From Carex sylvatica (Eukaryota > Streptophyta > Magnoliopsida > Poales > Cyperaceae): a DNA stretch of 64,000 nucleotides. The notes under the pieces were generated by a model. That model had not been told where the DNA came from, did not search any database, and saw nothing but the letters and a program-made list of their open reading frames with translations. The stretch lies in the NCBI GenBank assembly GCA_964058845.1, contig CAXKVR010000048.1, positions 62,001-126,000 on the forward strand. Direction: 5' to 3'. Position numbers and translations under genes: made by a program. Below, one piece after another: positions 12,551 to 23,600 of this stretch (position 1 is its first letter; each line of letters begins with the position of its first letter).

Positions 12551-13012
12551 GTAGTGATCTCTTCTTTGAATGTTCATATGCGAGACAGGTATGGGAATGT
12601 ATGGGTGGTTTGGTTCCATATCTCTGATACGATCCATAGCACATGGGATGCTTCCTGGAGACATTACAATTCTTCCATGCATGATAAGAAGAGGAGATGG
12701 GCGACTTCTTTTATGGGGGTGCTGTGGGGAATTTGGAAACAACGAAATGAGTTTGTTTTCAAGAATAGAAGACTGCCTCCAAGACAACTGGCACCGTTGA
12801 TTTCTGAGGAAAATGATTTATGGATGAAATGTTGTGGGAGGGGCAACTGAGTAGAAGTGGTGCATTAACACTTGATGTATTTTATTTTTAATTTTTTCAT
12901 GTTTAGAGTTGTATAGTTTTCTTATGAACTCGTTGTAATAATCACATCTATATTAATGCAACTTGGTAGTCACTGTCAAGGATTTCAAGAAAAAAAAAAG
13001 AATTAAATTAAC

Positions 13013-13857
13013 AATTTGTCGAATAAATGAATATACAATTTTTAAAGATTTTCATCATACTAACATAAAACATAAATAGTTTTATCATCGAGTATAAACA
13101 CAATTTGAGAAAAAATATATACATATTTAGCAGTAGATAAATATTGTTGAGGTGAGATATGTAAATCTTTTCGTTTGATGAGTATTCTAAATCTGATAGC
13201 AGAATAAAATAGCATATGCTACTGATTTCATTAACGAAATCATAATTTTTATAAGTGCGTTGTAAATAACATCTTGGTCCAGTCATAGACTGCTTGGAAC
13301 ATCAGATAACCAGCCTATGCAATAAACCTCCCATGCATATTAGGTTTTGTGAGGGTTTTTTATACCAGAAAGAATGATAGTAAAAATGAAAATCGAACGA
13401 TTATTGAACTATACCAATGAAAAGGATGATTGCTTTCGATCTTAATTAATATAAGATATTTTTTTGGTACAGAATATAAATTTCATACACTTTTCTCAAC
13501 ATAAGATAATCATGATTATAACAACGTGGCACAAAATTTGAAGGAATATATATATATGTATATTAAATAACATTATGAAGACACGGAAGTCTCTATAAAG
13601 AAAGCTCTCTCCATTCTCTTCAAATCAACTTAACTAGACAATTTAGTCTAGATGAGGATTAATAAGAATTGGGTTCGGTTTTATATATACCCGATAACCT
13701 TTCTGAATTAATTTTTTTTGGATCCGAATCCGATCTTTATTTATTTAAAATATAACATATTTTAAGGAGACTGTAAAATCCGCATATTAATCCGCTATGA
13801 CGGATTCTATGCGGCCGCATAAACCGCATTTTATAATATTGTTTGGAAGCTGGAACA
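13013..13857. other. Intergenic, nothing recognised
   Basis: AT-rich sequence. At about 13773-13841 there is a roughly 70-bp palindrome with GTAAAATCCGCAT / ATGCGGCCGCAT motifs related to the element at 7836-8391. Confidence 0.45.
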
Positions 13858-14123
13858 GTAGTGACAAACGAATAGTTTGGGTTCGGCTCGGCAAGATCAA
13901 AAATTCGTGATTCGGGTATAATTCAGATGTAATTCAAAATGATTCGATACAATAAAGAAGAAAAAAAATAACAAAAAAAATTCTAAAAAAAAAAGTTTGT
14001 ATTTTTTTCATATTTTTCTCATGAATAATTCTTAACTCGTGTTTTTTCCATAAATAAAACGTATTATACATTTCTTTACATTTAATACGTATTATACAAA
14101 ATTGAACGCGTATATTCTCACTA
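13858..14123. mobile_element. Diverged hAT-type MITE related to 283-564
   Basis: The left end reads GTAGTGACAAACGAATAG and the right end TATTCTCACTATG. The internal GGTTCGGCTCGGCAAG, CAAAAATTCGTGATTCGG and ATAATTCAGA blocks match the reverse complement of the 283-564 element. Near-duplicate GCTGGAACA / GCTTGGAACA flanks suggest a decayed target duplication. Ends are approximate. Confidence 0.6.
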
Positions 14124-14907
14124 TGCTTGGAACAATACAACGAGAGATGTATGTGCCTTCTAAGCTCAAGAAATCTTGATGGGCTATTAGTTTATATAAA
14201 TGACTCAATGTGTCTTTACTCCTTGCAAAAGTTGACAAATTCTTGGTACAATTTCAGGCCGTTGTTTAATTTATATAGGAATATTGGGCTGCTTTCGGCT
14301 TTCCTTCGGCGTAGAAGACACGTCTAAAGATCAGATATAAATATAATTGGCTAACATGCATCGTATAATTAAAATAGCTTTCGAGCTTAAATTAGGTTCT
14401 GAGAAGTGCTTCCTTCTATATATATAGCTCTTTGATGAAATATTTGACGGTATAAGTGTTAGAGCATCTCTATTTTTGAAAATTTTGAGATTAATTTGAC
14501 GTGGCGATTTCTGTTTTAATTTTAGAGTTGCACTTCAATTTTTTTTATTTAAAAACTATTCAAATTTATTTTTTTATTAAGAAATTGTTTATAACCACAT
14601 GCTGATCAAACAATTACTTCATATTATTTCTTCTCAATTCTGTGATGCACTCTCTCTCCTAACAAAAACAGAACTTCTTTCATTCTATTTTTTTTTCCCT
14701 ATACAGCTTATTAATTTTGGTTGTACATATTTTACATATATAAAGTTTCTATATATACACTTTTATCTTTGTCTCAAAATAATTGCCTAAGTCTATCTAG
14801 TTGGACTTAATTCTAACAAATGAGTAAAATAAACATTTTTATTTTATTTTAGATCATCCAAAAAAATGACTAAAATAGCAATCAAAATAGCATGAAAACT
14901 ATAATTT
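14124..14907. other. Intergenic, nothing recognised
   Basis: AT-rich sequence up to the 5' truncation point of the large LINE. No gene or repeat structure is identified. Confidence 0.5.
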
Positions 14908-17900
14908 ACCGGGGTCTACGGGCCGCAAGAGGATAGGGACAAAATATTATTCTTACAAGAATTACCGTTCATACGTGAGAAAAATAACCTACCTTGGTTG
15001 GTAATTGGTGACCTTAATCTTCTAAGGGAGATTCATGATACAACAGGAGGGGTTAAAAATTTAGGCACTATGCTTGAATTTAACAATTTTATAGATGATG
15101 TAGGTCTTATTGAAGTACCATTGCATGGAAGATCCTTCACCTGGTCGAGCAAGAGATCTAATCCAACTTTCTCGAAGTTGGATAGGGCACTGCTTTCTCA
15201 CCACTGGAATGATTTTGGGGCATCACACGACCTCTAAGATCTATCCACGACAGCATCAGATTATGCACCACTCATGCTACGAGTTAAACCCCACCGGAAT
15301 CCATCTAAAAGACCCTTTAAATTTGAGACTTGTTGGTTGAAATATCAAGATATTTACCAGGTAGTTCAACACGCTTGGAACTCAGTATCCATAGCCAACC
15401 CAATCAAGAGAATACATCGGAAAATATAGGCAGTCCGGAAAGCATTGAGGGGTTGGGAACAGGAAAAATTCAAAATGAGGGAAACCTACCTCAAAAGATC
15501 AAAATGGATCCTTCAGATGTTAGATAGAGTTGAGGAACAGAGGGTGCTAAATACAACAGAATTTCGATTTAGAATTATCTTGAGAGAGCATATCTTCTCC
15601 TTGGCCTCGGACAAGGAAGCGAGGTGGAAACAAAGATCAGGGAACACTTGGTTGCGGCTCGGTGACAACAATACTAAATATTTTCATGCGGTAGCAAACG
15701 GCAGAAAGAACTCCAACTCTTTAATAGCATTACAAGCTTCAAATGGGGAAAGAATAGGACAACAACACTTGCCGGATTTCATAATAAGGCACTTTACTAA
15801 TTTAATAGGAAAAAAAAGGATTCGTTTAACTCCTTTTGACCTGTCATATAAAGTGGGTCCCCAATTCACAGCGGCTCTGGTAGACTTAGATGATCCAATC
15901 ACGGAGCAAGAAGTTCCATTAGCTATTAAAGGGTTGCCGAATGGCAAGGCCAGCGGCCCCGACGGGCTATCGGCAGAATTTTACAATGCCTTCTAGCACA
16001 TTATCAAGAAGGATGTCATGGATTTCATCACCGACTTCCATTAGAAGGGGGCTAACATCCACGTGGTGAATAAGGCGGCAATTACACTGATAAAAAAGAA
16101 ACAGGATCTGACCGAAATATCAGATTACCGACCGATTAGCGTGATCAACACAATTGCCAAACTAATCACGAAAATCTTGGCAAATAGGCTTCAACAACAT
16201 TTACCAAAATTGGTGTCTCCAAACCAGATTGTCTTTGTTAAAGGTAGATCGCTCATGGAATCATTCTTAACGGCACGAGAGTTCATGTCATTCTGTGCAG
16301 AGAAAAAACTCCCGGCGGTATTATATAAGGTCGACTTTAGGAAAGCATTCGACATGGTAGATTGGTGCTTCCTGATGAACCTTCTCATTGAGCGAGGCTT
16401 TCCACCGCGCTGGACATCGGCGGTACTCAGTATAATCCGCTCCTCATCTTCAGCAATAAAGGTAAATGGTAACCTCACTAATTATTTTACCCATTAGAGG
16501 GGTTTGCGTCAAGGGGACCCGCTTTCGCCAATGTTATTCATCTTAGTTGCGGATACACTGAGTAGGTTCCTACAGGCGGCCAAGCAGGCCATGCCGCCAC
16601 ATGCAAGGATTGCACCTGAGACAATACAATATGTTGATGATACAGTTATTGTAAGTGAAGATCATCACACATGTATTGAAAGCATATGCATTGTTGTCAG
16701 GCCTAAAAATCAACAGGGCAAAAAGCAGTTTCGTACCAGTCGCCATCCCGGCACAACTCATAGGTGTCATACATAATATCTTCTCTTCGCCATCATCACA
16801 TTTGCCGATAACATACTTGGGTCTACCGTTATCTATTAAGAAACCAAGGAACATAGACTACCAACCAATGATAGCTACAGTACATAATAAATTGGAAGGA
16901 TGAAAGGCGAAATTGTTGTCATATGGGGGACAGGTCACCCTGGTCAAGGGGTACTTACTGCAATGCCGCTACACTACATGCAAGCATTGAAAGTGCCAAA
17001 AGAGGTTATTCGACATATTGACAGAATGAGAAGATCATTCCTGTGGAAAGGAAATGAGGTATGTAAAGAGATAAATTGCTTGGTTAACTGGGATAGGGTG
17101 TGTACAATGAAATTGAATGGTGGTATGGGAATTATCGACCTAGGGTGCCAAAATGATGCCTTACTGATTAAGTGGTTATGGTTAATTAACAACAACTCGG
17201 AAGGGTTATGGGCTTCAACCCTTAGGAGGATGTATGGAATCAGCAGTGCCGGCCAGGTCAGAACGCAGGCGACATCTTCTTCCTTCCTGAAAGAGCTTGC
17301 TGACCTATTGCCTTTCTTCAATGTCTCGACAGTCTTTGACCCCTTAACACTCAAATGGAGATGGCGATGGTCTACATCGGATACTTATACCTGTGCTTCT
17401 GCATATCAGATGATGCACCACACGGGAGAAATTGCGCCAAACCACAAAATCCTATGGAAAATGAGGGTCCCATTGAAGGTTCGGGTATTCCTCTGGCTAA
17501 TGATCGAAAATAAAATCTTGACACAAGAGATCTTACAGGTAAGAGGGTGCAATGTGGCATCAGGTTGTCATCTGTGTCACATTAACGGGATGGAAACTAC
17601 AAACCACATTATGTGGGAGTGTAACTATGCGAGATTTTTTTGGAGAGGACTGTGTGCTCACTATAACATCAGGTGGGGCAATCGAATGGATGCGAGAGAC
17701 TTATGGCTGGCGGACAAGGCAAACTTAACGCCGCGTGAAAGGGTGCTGCGAAGAATTGTCTGGGCTGCAGGAAGCTGGGCACTTTGGAGAGAAAGGAATA
17801 GAATGCTTTTCTCCAATAAACTAAAACCAGTGTATTTGTTAATCGATGATACGACCAATGATATAATGCGGTGGTTGCACCATATTTAACGACTCAAGAG

Positions 17901-18093
17901 GCCAAGGCGGGATTGATCAGGCAGGTGAATTTGTTACACTGTTGACAGTCCTAGATGCTAGTTAGAGATTATTTACAAATATGGAACGATTATGTAAATA
18001 AATTGCTTTTCAATTTTTTTACACTCTTGTATATAACTTTTTCTTGATTAATATATGTTGACTTTCAGCCAACCTAAAAAAAAAAAAAAAAAC
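14908..18093 (+). mobile_element. Large 5'-truncated L1-type LINE, decayed
   Basis: Reading starts in the C-terminal part of the AP-type endonuclease (TGVYGPQEDRDK, then WLVIGDLNLLREI). It passes through the reverse transcriptase: NGKASGPDGLSAEF, then DYRPISVINTIAKLITKILA, then VDFRKAFDMVDW with the catalytic Asp, then GLRQGDPLSPMLF, then YVDDT at about 16630. It ends with the zf-RVT domain (LWKMRVPLKVRVFLWL, then CHLC and HIMWEC) and a final WAAGSWALWRERNRMLF. In one frame there are five stops (TAA 15235; TAG 15427, 15994, 16042, 16495). Frame changes occur near 16650 and 16900. It ends with a stem-loop (18057-18073) and an A run at 18076-18093. I could not find a target duplication. It cannot encode a working protein. 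Confidence 0.92.
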
Positions 18094-18170
18094 CGAATTT
18101 GGAATTTGCTGAATTAAATTGGCGTTCCAATTTTTGCGTTCCCTAAATTAAAATTACTACCAACATCTTA

Positions 18171-18180
18171 TATATAAATA
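18171..18180 (+). promoter_or_regulatory. TATA-like box upstream of coiled-coil frame
   Basis: TATATAAATA lies 78 bp after the LINE A tail and about 200 bp upstream of the open frame that follows. It is a plausible plant TATA box, but there is no other evidence for a transcription start. Confidence 0.35.
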
Positions 18181-18400
18181 CCCAGCGTCCAATGGATTCA
18201 TATATCTGTTTCATTGGATTTCAACCCTTCCGACGAAACAAGCATCCATCCAATTCTAAGGTGCTCGTCCGCCATTTATCCTTCCTTCCTCTTCCATCGA
18301 TTTGTACGAGCCCACCGGTGAAACAAACAGGAGCTCCGCCGCCAATTATCTTCACTCATATATGGTAATGTTCAATAATTCCATTAAATATTAGTAATGA

Positions 18401-19545
18401 GTACATTATTGTGGTTATGTGACACCTAAACAAATTAAGCATACAATAATGAATTTTGACCTCGCAGATGAGTACGTCTATGTTGGGTCACCTGAACAAA
18501 TTCAGCATGCAATGAATTTCGACCTTACTGACGAATCAAGCAGTCTCTCAAGGAACTCTTCTGCCTATTCTCTTCCCTCCTCCCTTGACTTGTCCTAGCA
18601 GCCCATATTATTTGATGGTCAATTGCCAGAACCATTTGATCTAGAGACAATTTGGACAAATTACTGGTTGCCTAGTTATGGGGTTGAATATCGACCAACT
18701 ATTTGGCGTGAAGCACCTTTCGACAGAGAAGAGTTTTCCAGCTGGAATCAATATTCAATGCTGCCGGTTCTGGGACCACAAGGTGAAACCCACTGGGAAG
18801 AAATCCAAAAGCTTGACAGAGAGTTCCTTCTTTTGAAACGCACATCTTTGGATGCTATGCAGCAAAACAGGGATCTAAATTTAGAGTCCAAATGCTTGAA
18901 AATAGCATAGTGGATCTGCTAGTCAAGAACAAAGACCTCGAGATTCGTAAAAATCACTCGGAACTTGAAGAGATGTATCTAGTGACAACGAACAACAGAG
19001 TGTTCAACCAGTTGAAAGATAAGATTGTTGACTTTGAATTGATAATTACTCAAAGGGATCTAAATCGGTTAACGATCACAACGAATCAAATTAACTTTCA
19101 GATGGAGAATCTTGAAGCTATGCTTACTGAACTGAAGGACGAGGTCAATCAATTTAAGGTGCAGTTTCTGAATCAAATAACAGAAGTTACACCGATAACT
19201 TGCGTGAACGAACTGAAAGACGCAATCAATGATTTCAACAGATGCAGGGCTGATGTGAAACATAACATTGATCTATTGATTTCAGAAATATGCGAGTTCA
19301 GCGCTACAGTTGAAGACATGGAAGTGAGCGATACTGTTATAGAATTGAAGATGAAGCCAAACAACCTACAAATGCAAATTATACATTTGTTTGGAAGAGC
19401 TTCTGCGTTAACAAATGGATATATATGTTCCACTGGAGAAGATACTAGAGATGAGCAAAAAGAAGCAAGTAGAGTGTCCACAACCGGGGAACTCTTTGCA
19501 CAATCATGGGAAGACTTGAAAGTGTTTAGTAAGAGCTTAATATGA
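18401..19545 (+). pseudogene. Unrecognised coiled-coil protein, one stop and one frameshift
   Basis: I do not recognise the family. One frame is open from 18401 to 18910 except for a TAG at 18596-18598. It reads VTPKQIKHTIMNFDL, then GSPEQIQHAMNFDLTDESS. These are two tandem copies of one motif. A Ser-rich linker and an acidic Trp-rich stretch (PFDLETIWTNYWLPSYG) follow. Near 18890 the reading shifts frame and continues to 19545 as a long charged helix (LENSIVDLLVKNKDLEI, then ELKDEVNQFKVQ, then ELKDAINDF), a predicted coiled coil. The continuity of amino-acid character across the breaks suggests a recently broken gene. Introns could also explain the breaks. Function is unknown. Confidence 0.5.
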
Positions 19546-20355
19546 ACTGTTATTGTGCCACGAGGGTTTCAAAGTTGACACATTTTGATCCTGACAGCTG
19601 TTCATATATATTTTAAATTAGAATATATGAGGATTTATTTCAGTTCAAGCAAATGTAGATTCTATGGTATGTAGGAACTTGTGAGGAAGATTTTTAATTG
19701 ATGACCAAACAAGTTTCAGATGGATAATATTTGTAATTTTAGAATTATTATTAAAATAATTTTCATGATTTTCAGTGACGGTTGTCGAAGGAACTAAATA
19801 ACTTTGCACTAGAACTACTCGTATATACTTTAAAACAGAGAATATATTATACTGAAATACAGAATGTGCAAATTTCAATCAAGTCAATGAGCAAACCATA
19901 TGACAACCGAAGTACTATTGTGTGCAGAGATTTAGAATACGAATGGAAAATTAAAAATATACAGCAATTCAAACACATTTCAAGATGCTAATTTTCAAAC
20001 AATTTTGTTCACAGCTAATAAAAGCCGAAAAGGAATTAATATCTGACTAGTAACTAAGCCGAAGCCAGACCATAAATTCACTTCATTGGATCTGATCCAC
20101 TGGTATTGCTTACTTTCTATATACTTTTTAACATACTGTTGGTAGATCAGGATGAATTTTGTGCTGCATTTCCATCAAGAAAAAATTACAAGGATTTTCC
20201 TTTCGTAAAAACAATCACAAGAAAATCAGTAACAAATATGGTTACAACAGGGAGTGGTTCCATCAATGATCAATTCTCAGATTTACAATCAATTTCATAC
20301 AGCCGGGTATTTTCATTAATTCACCGGCTACATGCTCTCTAAGAAACAAATTTTA
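19546..20355 (+). other. Downstream of coiled-coil frame, possible exon remnants
   Basis: Short open stretches (19782-19991, 20106-20342) follow acceptor-like tracts (TTTTCAG at about 19770, GTTGGTAG at about 20145). They show no recognisable domain. They may be 3' exons of the preceding coiled-coil gene or chance. Confidence 0.25.
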
Positions 20356-20368
20356 TCTTAGCTTTATC

Positions 20369-20443
20369 TTTTTTTTTGAAAAATTGGTAGTGGCTACCAA
20401 TATTAAAATTAGATGCAATTACACCAGCATTCCTACATTATAT
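20369..20443 (-). mobile_element. 75-bp L1-type LINE 3'-end insertion
   Basis: On the minus strand this is only a LINE tail: a perfect stem-loop (20384-20400, arms TTGGTAG/CTACCAA) followed by an A run. It is flanked by TCTTAGCTTT(A/G)TC at 20356-20368 and 20444-20456, a 13-bp target duplication with one mismatch. It lies about 230 bp past the PHO1 stop codon, in or just beyond the 3' UTR. Confidence 0.75.
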
Positions 20444-20674
20444 TCTTAGCTTTGTCAGAATACATAATACTAGCCTAACATGCCTCCTTCAATTCTTTTC
20501 CTGGATTCAGACAATAGTTAGTTAATTTCATTTATCTTATCAATTTCCTCCAGGACCTGAATCAAATTGTTTCGCAAGAAGGGCTGCCCCCCAAATTGAT
20601 GTTGACTCAACAACTTTTACCCTGTGTCACTTTTTTATTTACTCTTTCCAAATCTGTGTCCATCTATTCTCTCT

Positions 20675-23600
20675 TCAGTCAGAATCCAACTCACGGAAAG
20701 GAAGAGGTACTTCCTTCACAGCCCTGAATTTGCCTACATTGTTGAGATGCTCATTTTCCAACCTACAACCAAGTTGTGAGGTATAAGAAAGAAGTAGATA
20801 CAATTTGAATTCAAGGAAACTTTAGGAACAGATGAAGAATTACGATTATTGCTTTCAGTGCTGTGTAGATCAGGACTGATACAAGTATAAACCAACATGT
20901 ACTGGCATAGGTAACCAGCTAGAGTAGACCACCTCTGTAGACCTTTTTGTTTCCTCTATTTGCTTGGTTCATTGAGTTTTTAATTTTAAGAACTGAGGGT
21001 ATCAGGCTAAATTGGTAAAATGAGATTTATTTGCTGAAGGAAATTTCAACAATTTCTGGTTGAGTACAACATTCTGATTTGAGGATTGGTATCATCTAAA
21101 TTGAAGATCTTCAATCAATATAGCTGGAACTGCATCAACTTTTCAGCACATCAGCTGAAATTGGCAACTTTTGAACCGATTAAATACTATTATTTCTACC
21201 CAGATATAAAGTAAAAACAAGTTAATTACCGGTAGAAATTCCAGTGCCCACGACGAATGACCTCAAATGATGCTAACAAAAAGTCAATTAGCCGGTGTTG
21301 AAATGGATCCACATTTATATGAACCAAACTAAAAATCCATGCAAGTCTTAGACCCAGATTTACACCCTGTAATTACATCAAGCCAAGTTAGAAATACAAT
21401 ATATAATTTATTTATGTTCTTTTGCCAATATAGCATGGTGAAACTATATAGATGATACTGCATATTCCTAGAAATTAATGGTTTTTGACAGTAAAGTTAA
21501 ATATAAACAATTTTCAACTAAGAACCAGAACCCAGCATGAATTTCTTTTACAATGTATCTCTTACAATTGTAAGGATTAAATATAAATGCCTTACAATTG
21601 TTTGTACCAGATGATGAGCTCCAATTCAAATTACTTCTTTGAATAAATGATTTTTTTCTCTATATTATATATTACCATGGATACGTAGTAGACGAACTGG
21701 TGCTTCAATACAAGATCATCTCTGAGCAAATAATTTCTCGATTTGGGCTGGAAAAAGCCCCAATCTTTGACAAAGTCCCAATAGAGCTGGTAGAGAGTTG
21801 CAAAAATCGAGAAAATTATTACAAATGTGAGCCATGTGTGCGTGGGGTTCTCAGTGTACATCACTCTAAAAAATGCTACCACAAGGGCAGATCCGTACTT
21901 TCCAGCATTTGCTAGGTGATTTCGATCTCGACCTTCCTCAAAGTACCTTCTGAAACACTGAAAATTTTATGTCATTGGAAAAACTTGAATTTATGTTCGA
22001 TATTTGACTTTAATCAAAAAAGAAATGTTTGATATTTGACCATTCTATCATGTGATGAATAAACTATTTTGATCTGAGGCACTCCATCTAACAGTTTGGT
22101 CACTATCTACTCAGACAAATAGATGGTGTATCAATGATTCTGACATTTTAATTGTGGTGTCACCATCTAAAAGTTTGGTCATTATTTGCTCGAATGAACA
22201 CTGTAGCCATGACTCGATCTATCTTAGTTGTGTTATATAATTGTACATTAAATTTTAAATATCATGGATATTTAATTTACACTCAGTTGTGCACTAAGCC
22301 AATTGCACACATTCATTACAAATTTACAATTAATGATTTCTCTGGAATGGAGTTCTAATTAGTTGTATTTTCTTGATCTGTTTCTCGACCGACCTAGCAT
22401 GTGTTTCTTATTCCTAACTGGGAGTTAACATTGCCAGTACTAAATGTAAATTAAGGTACCTGCATGAGTCTCCAGTAATAGGGAAGGAAAGAAATGGTGT
22501 AGGCAATCATCTTGTATTGTGGGCTATGTGAACATGTATCGTACGAGTGTGTTTTGAATATCATTGCCATGAAATAACATGCAGTGAACTCTATGTGCCT
22601 CATGAGCGGTATCTGTTACACAACATGAACAAGTTAACAATAAGCGTGCATATATTCATTTGGACAAGGAGTAGTTGTTACCTGGCTGCATAATTGATCA
22701 GCCATGAAGAAATCAACCATCACCACCTACAGTAAGTTTCACATTGAATTAGCATATATTTATCTATTGTGTTACATCTACTAGGATTCTTTGAAACTAA
22801 ATGAAATTAATAGTAGTAGTTTAATTACTTTGTAAAGTGGTGCCAAAACAATGTTGCGGATGACTCGTAGGAGGCAGAAGCGTGTTGAGCGGTAGAACAC
22901 ATCAAATGGGCAAAGGAAAATCCCTATTAGGAGCTTATCATTTACAAAAAGAAAAACAAATTGTTAAAATCATTGCAATGCAAGTACATTCTACTAATAT
23001 ATCAAAGAATGTAATTTCAATGTTATATATCAATAAAATGCATATGATTAAGTTTAGGTTAACAATCAAGTACCAGACAGAGGAGTCCTGGCAATGTATC
23101 AGCGTGTTTGCTACCGACATTGGAGGAATTGAGAACAAGATGGATAACCATAGCACCAACAACTGTCGTCATCAGGGATGCGCAAATAAGAAAGGCATCT
23201 CTTGGCTTCAGTGCTGTGTTCGTTGCAAATTCGAAAATGAAATTCTGGCTTATCCGTGTGATTCTCCACATGAACAAGTTGCAGCCGTACATAAATACAT
23301 GCAGACTTACCAGAGCATATATACTGCATAATTTTACAAAATATGGTTATGTATTCAGAATGGATGTACACTGTACAGGTTTACTGTACTACTGTATATG
23401 TGTGGGTGGTGAACTATTGGAAATAACAAACGCTACTGTGCCATGACTAAATAAAATTGCAACAAAAATATTATCCAGTTCAATTAGATATCTCTTGCAA
23501 TAATTAGAATTGCAACCAGCTCTAAATTTTTTTTATTGTAGGATTTGAGAATTGACTCTTTGTCGACATTATTTCCATTAGCATAGTTGCGTGTCAAATA

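Larger units (their letters stand above)
9180..12556. mobile_element. Non-autonomous CACTA (En/Spm) element, 3.38 kb
   Basis: It starts CACTACAACAAAA and ends TTTTGCTGTAGTG, the CACTA inverted terminus. It is flanked by the 3-bp duplication ATC (9177-9179, 12557-12559), as expected for CACTA elements. Both ends carry clustered subterminal copies of CTGCGACCGG and its complement, the kind of motif bound by the element's own TnpA-like protein in known CACTA elements. The interior includes a GTACCA minisatellite. I see no transposase (TNP2) or Ulp1-like domain, so it is probably mobilised in trans. The GC-rich open frames at 9.2-9.8 kb are low-complexity Ser/Pro/Arg-rich readings of subterminal DNA, not convincing genes. 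Confidence 0.92.
9094..13001 (+). mobile_element. L1-type LINE fragment split by a CACTA element
   Basis: The LINE consists of 9094-9179 plus 12557-13001. Its coding part is the zf-RVT zinc-knuckle region. Upstream of the CACTA it reads RCPMCSVCTLE. Downstream it continues with FFECSYARQVWE and, in a shifted frame, MGVLWGIWKQRNEFVF. If the CACTA and one ATC copy are ignored, the CxxC...HxxxxC frame is continuous across the junction. It ends in a stem-loop (12962-12980) and an A tail. The 11-bp duplication ATTAAATTAAC (9083-9093 and 13002-13012) flanks it. The copy is strongly 5'-truncated and dead. Confidence 0.87.

Noticed and set aside
14908..14920. Target duplication for the large LINE
   Set aside because: No sequence after the A tail at 18094 matches the bases before 14908, so none is reported.
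16974..17354. Minus-strand frame of 126 codons
   Set aside because: It is a shadow of the LINE reverse-transcriptase ORF on the plus strand.
22882..23446. Plus-strand frames of 112 and 149 codons
   Set aside because: They are antisense to PHO1 exons 9 and 10, whose minus-strand reading matches the family and splices in phase.
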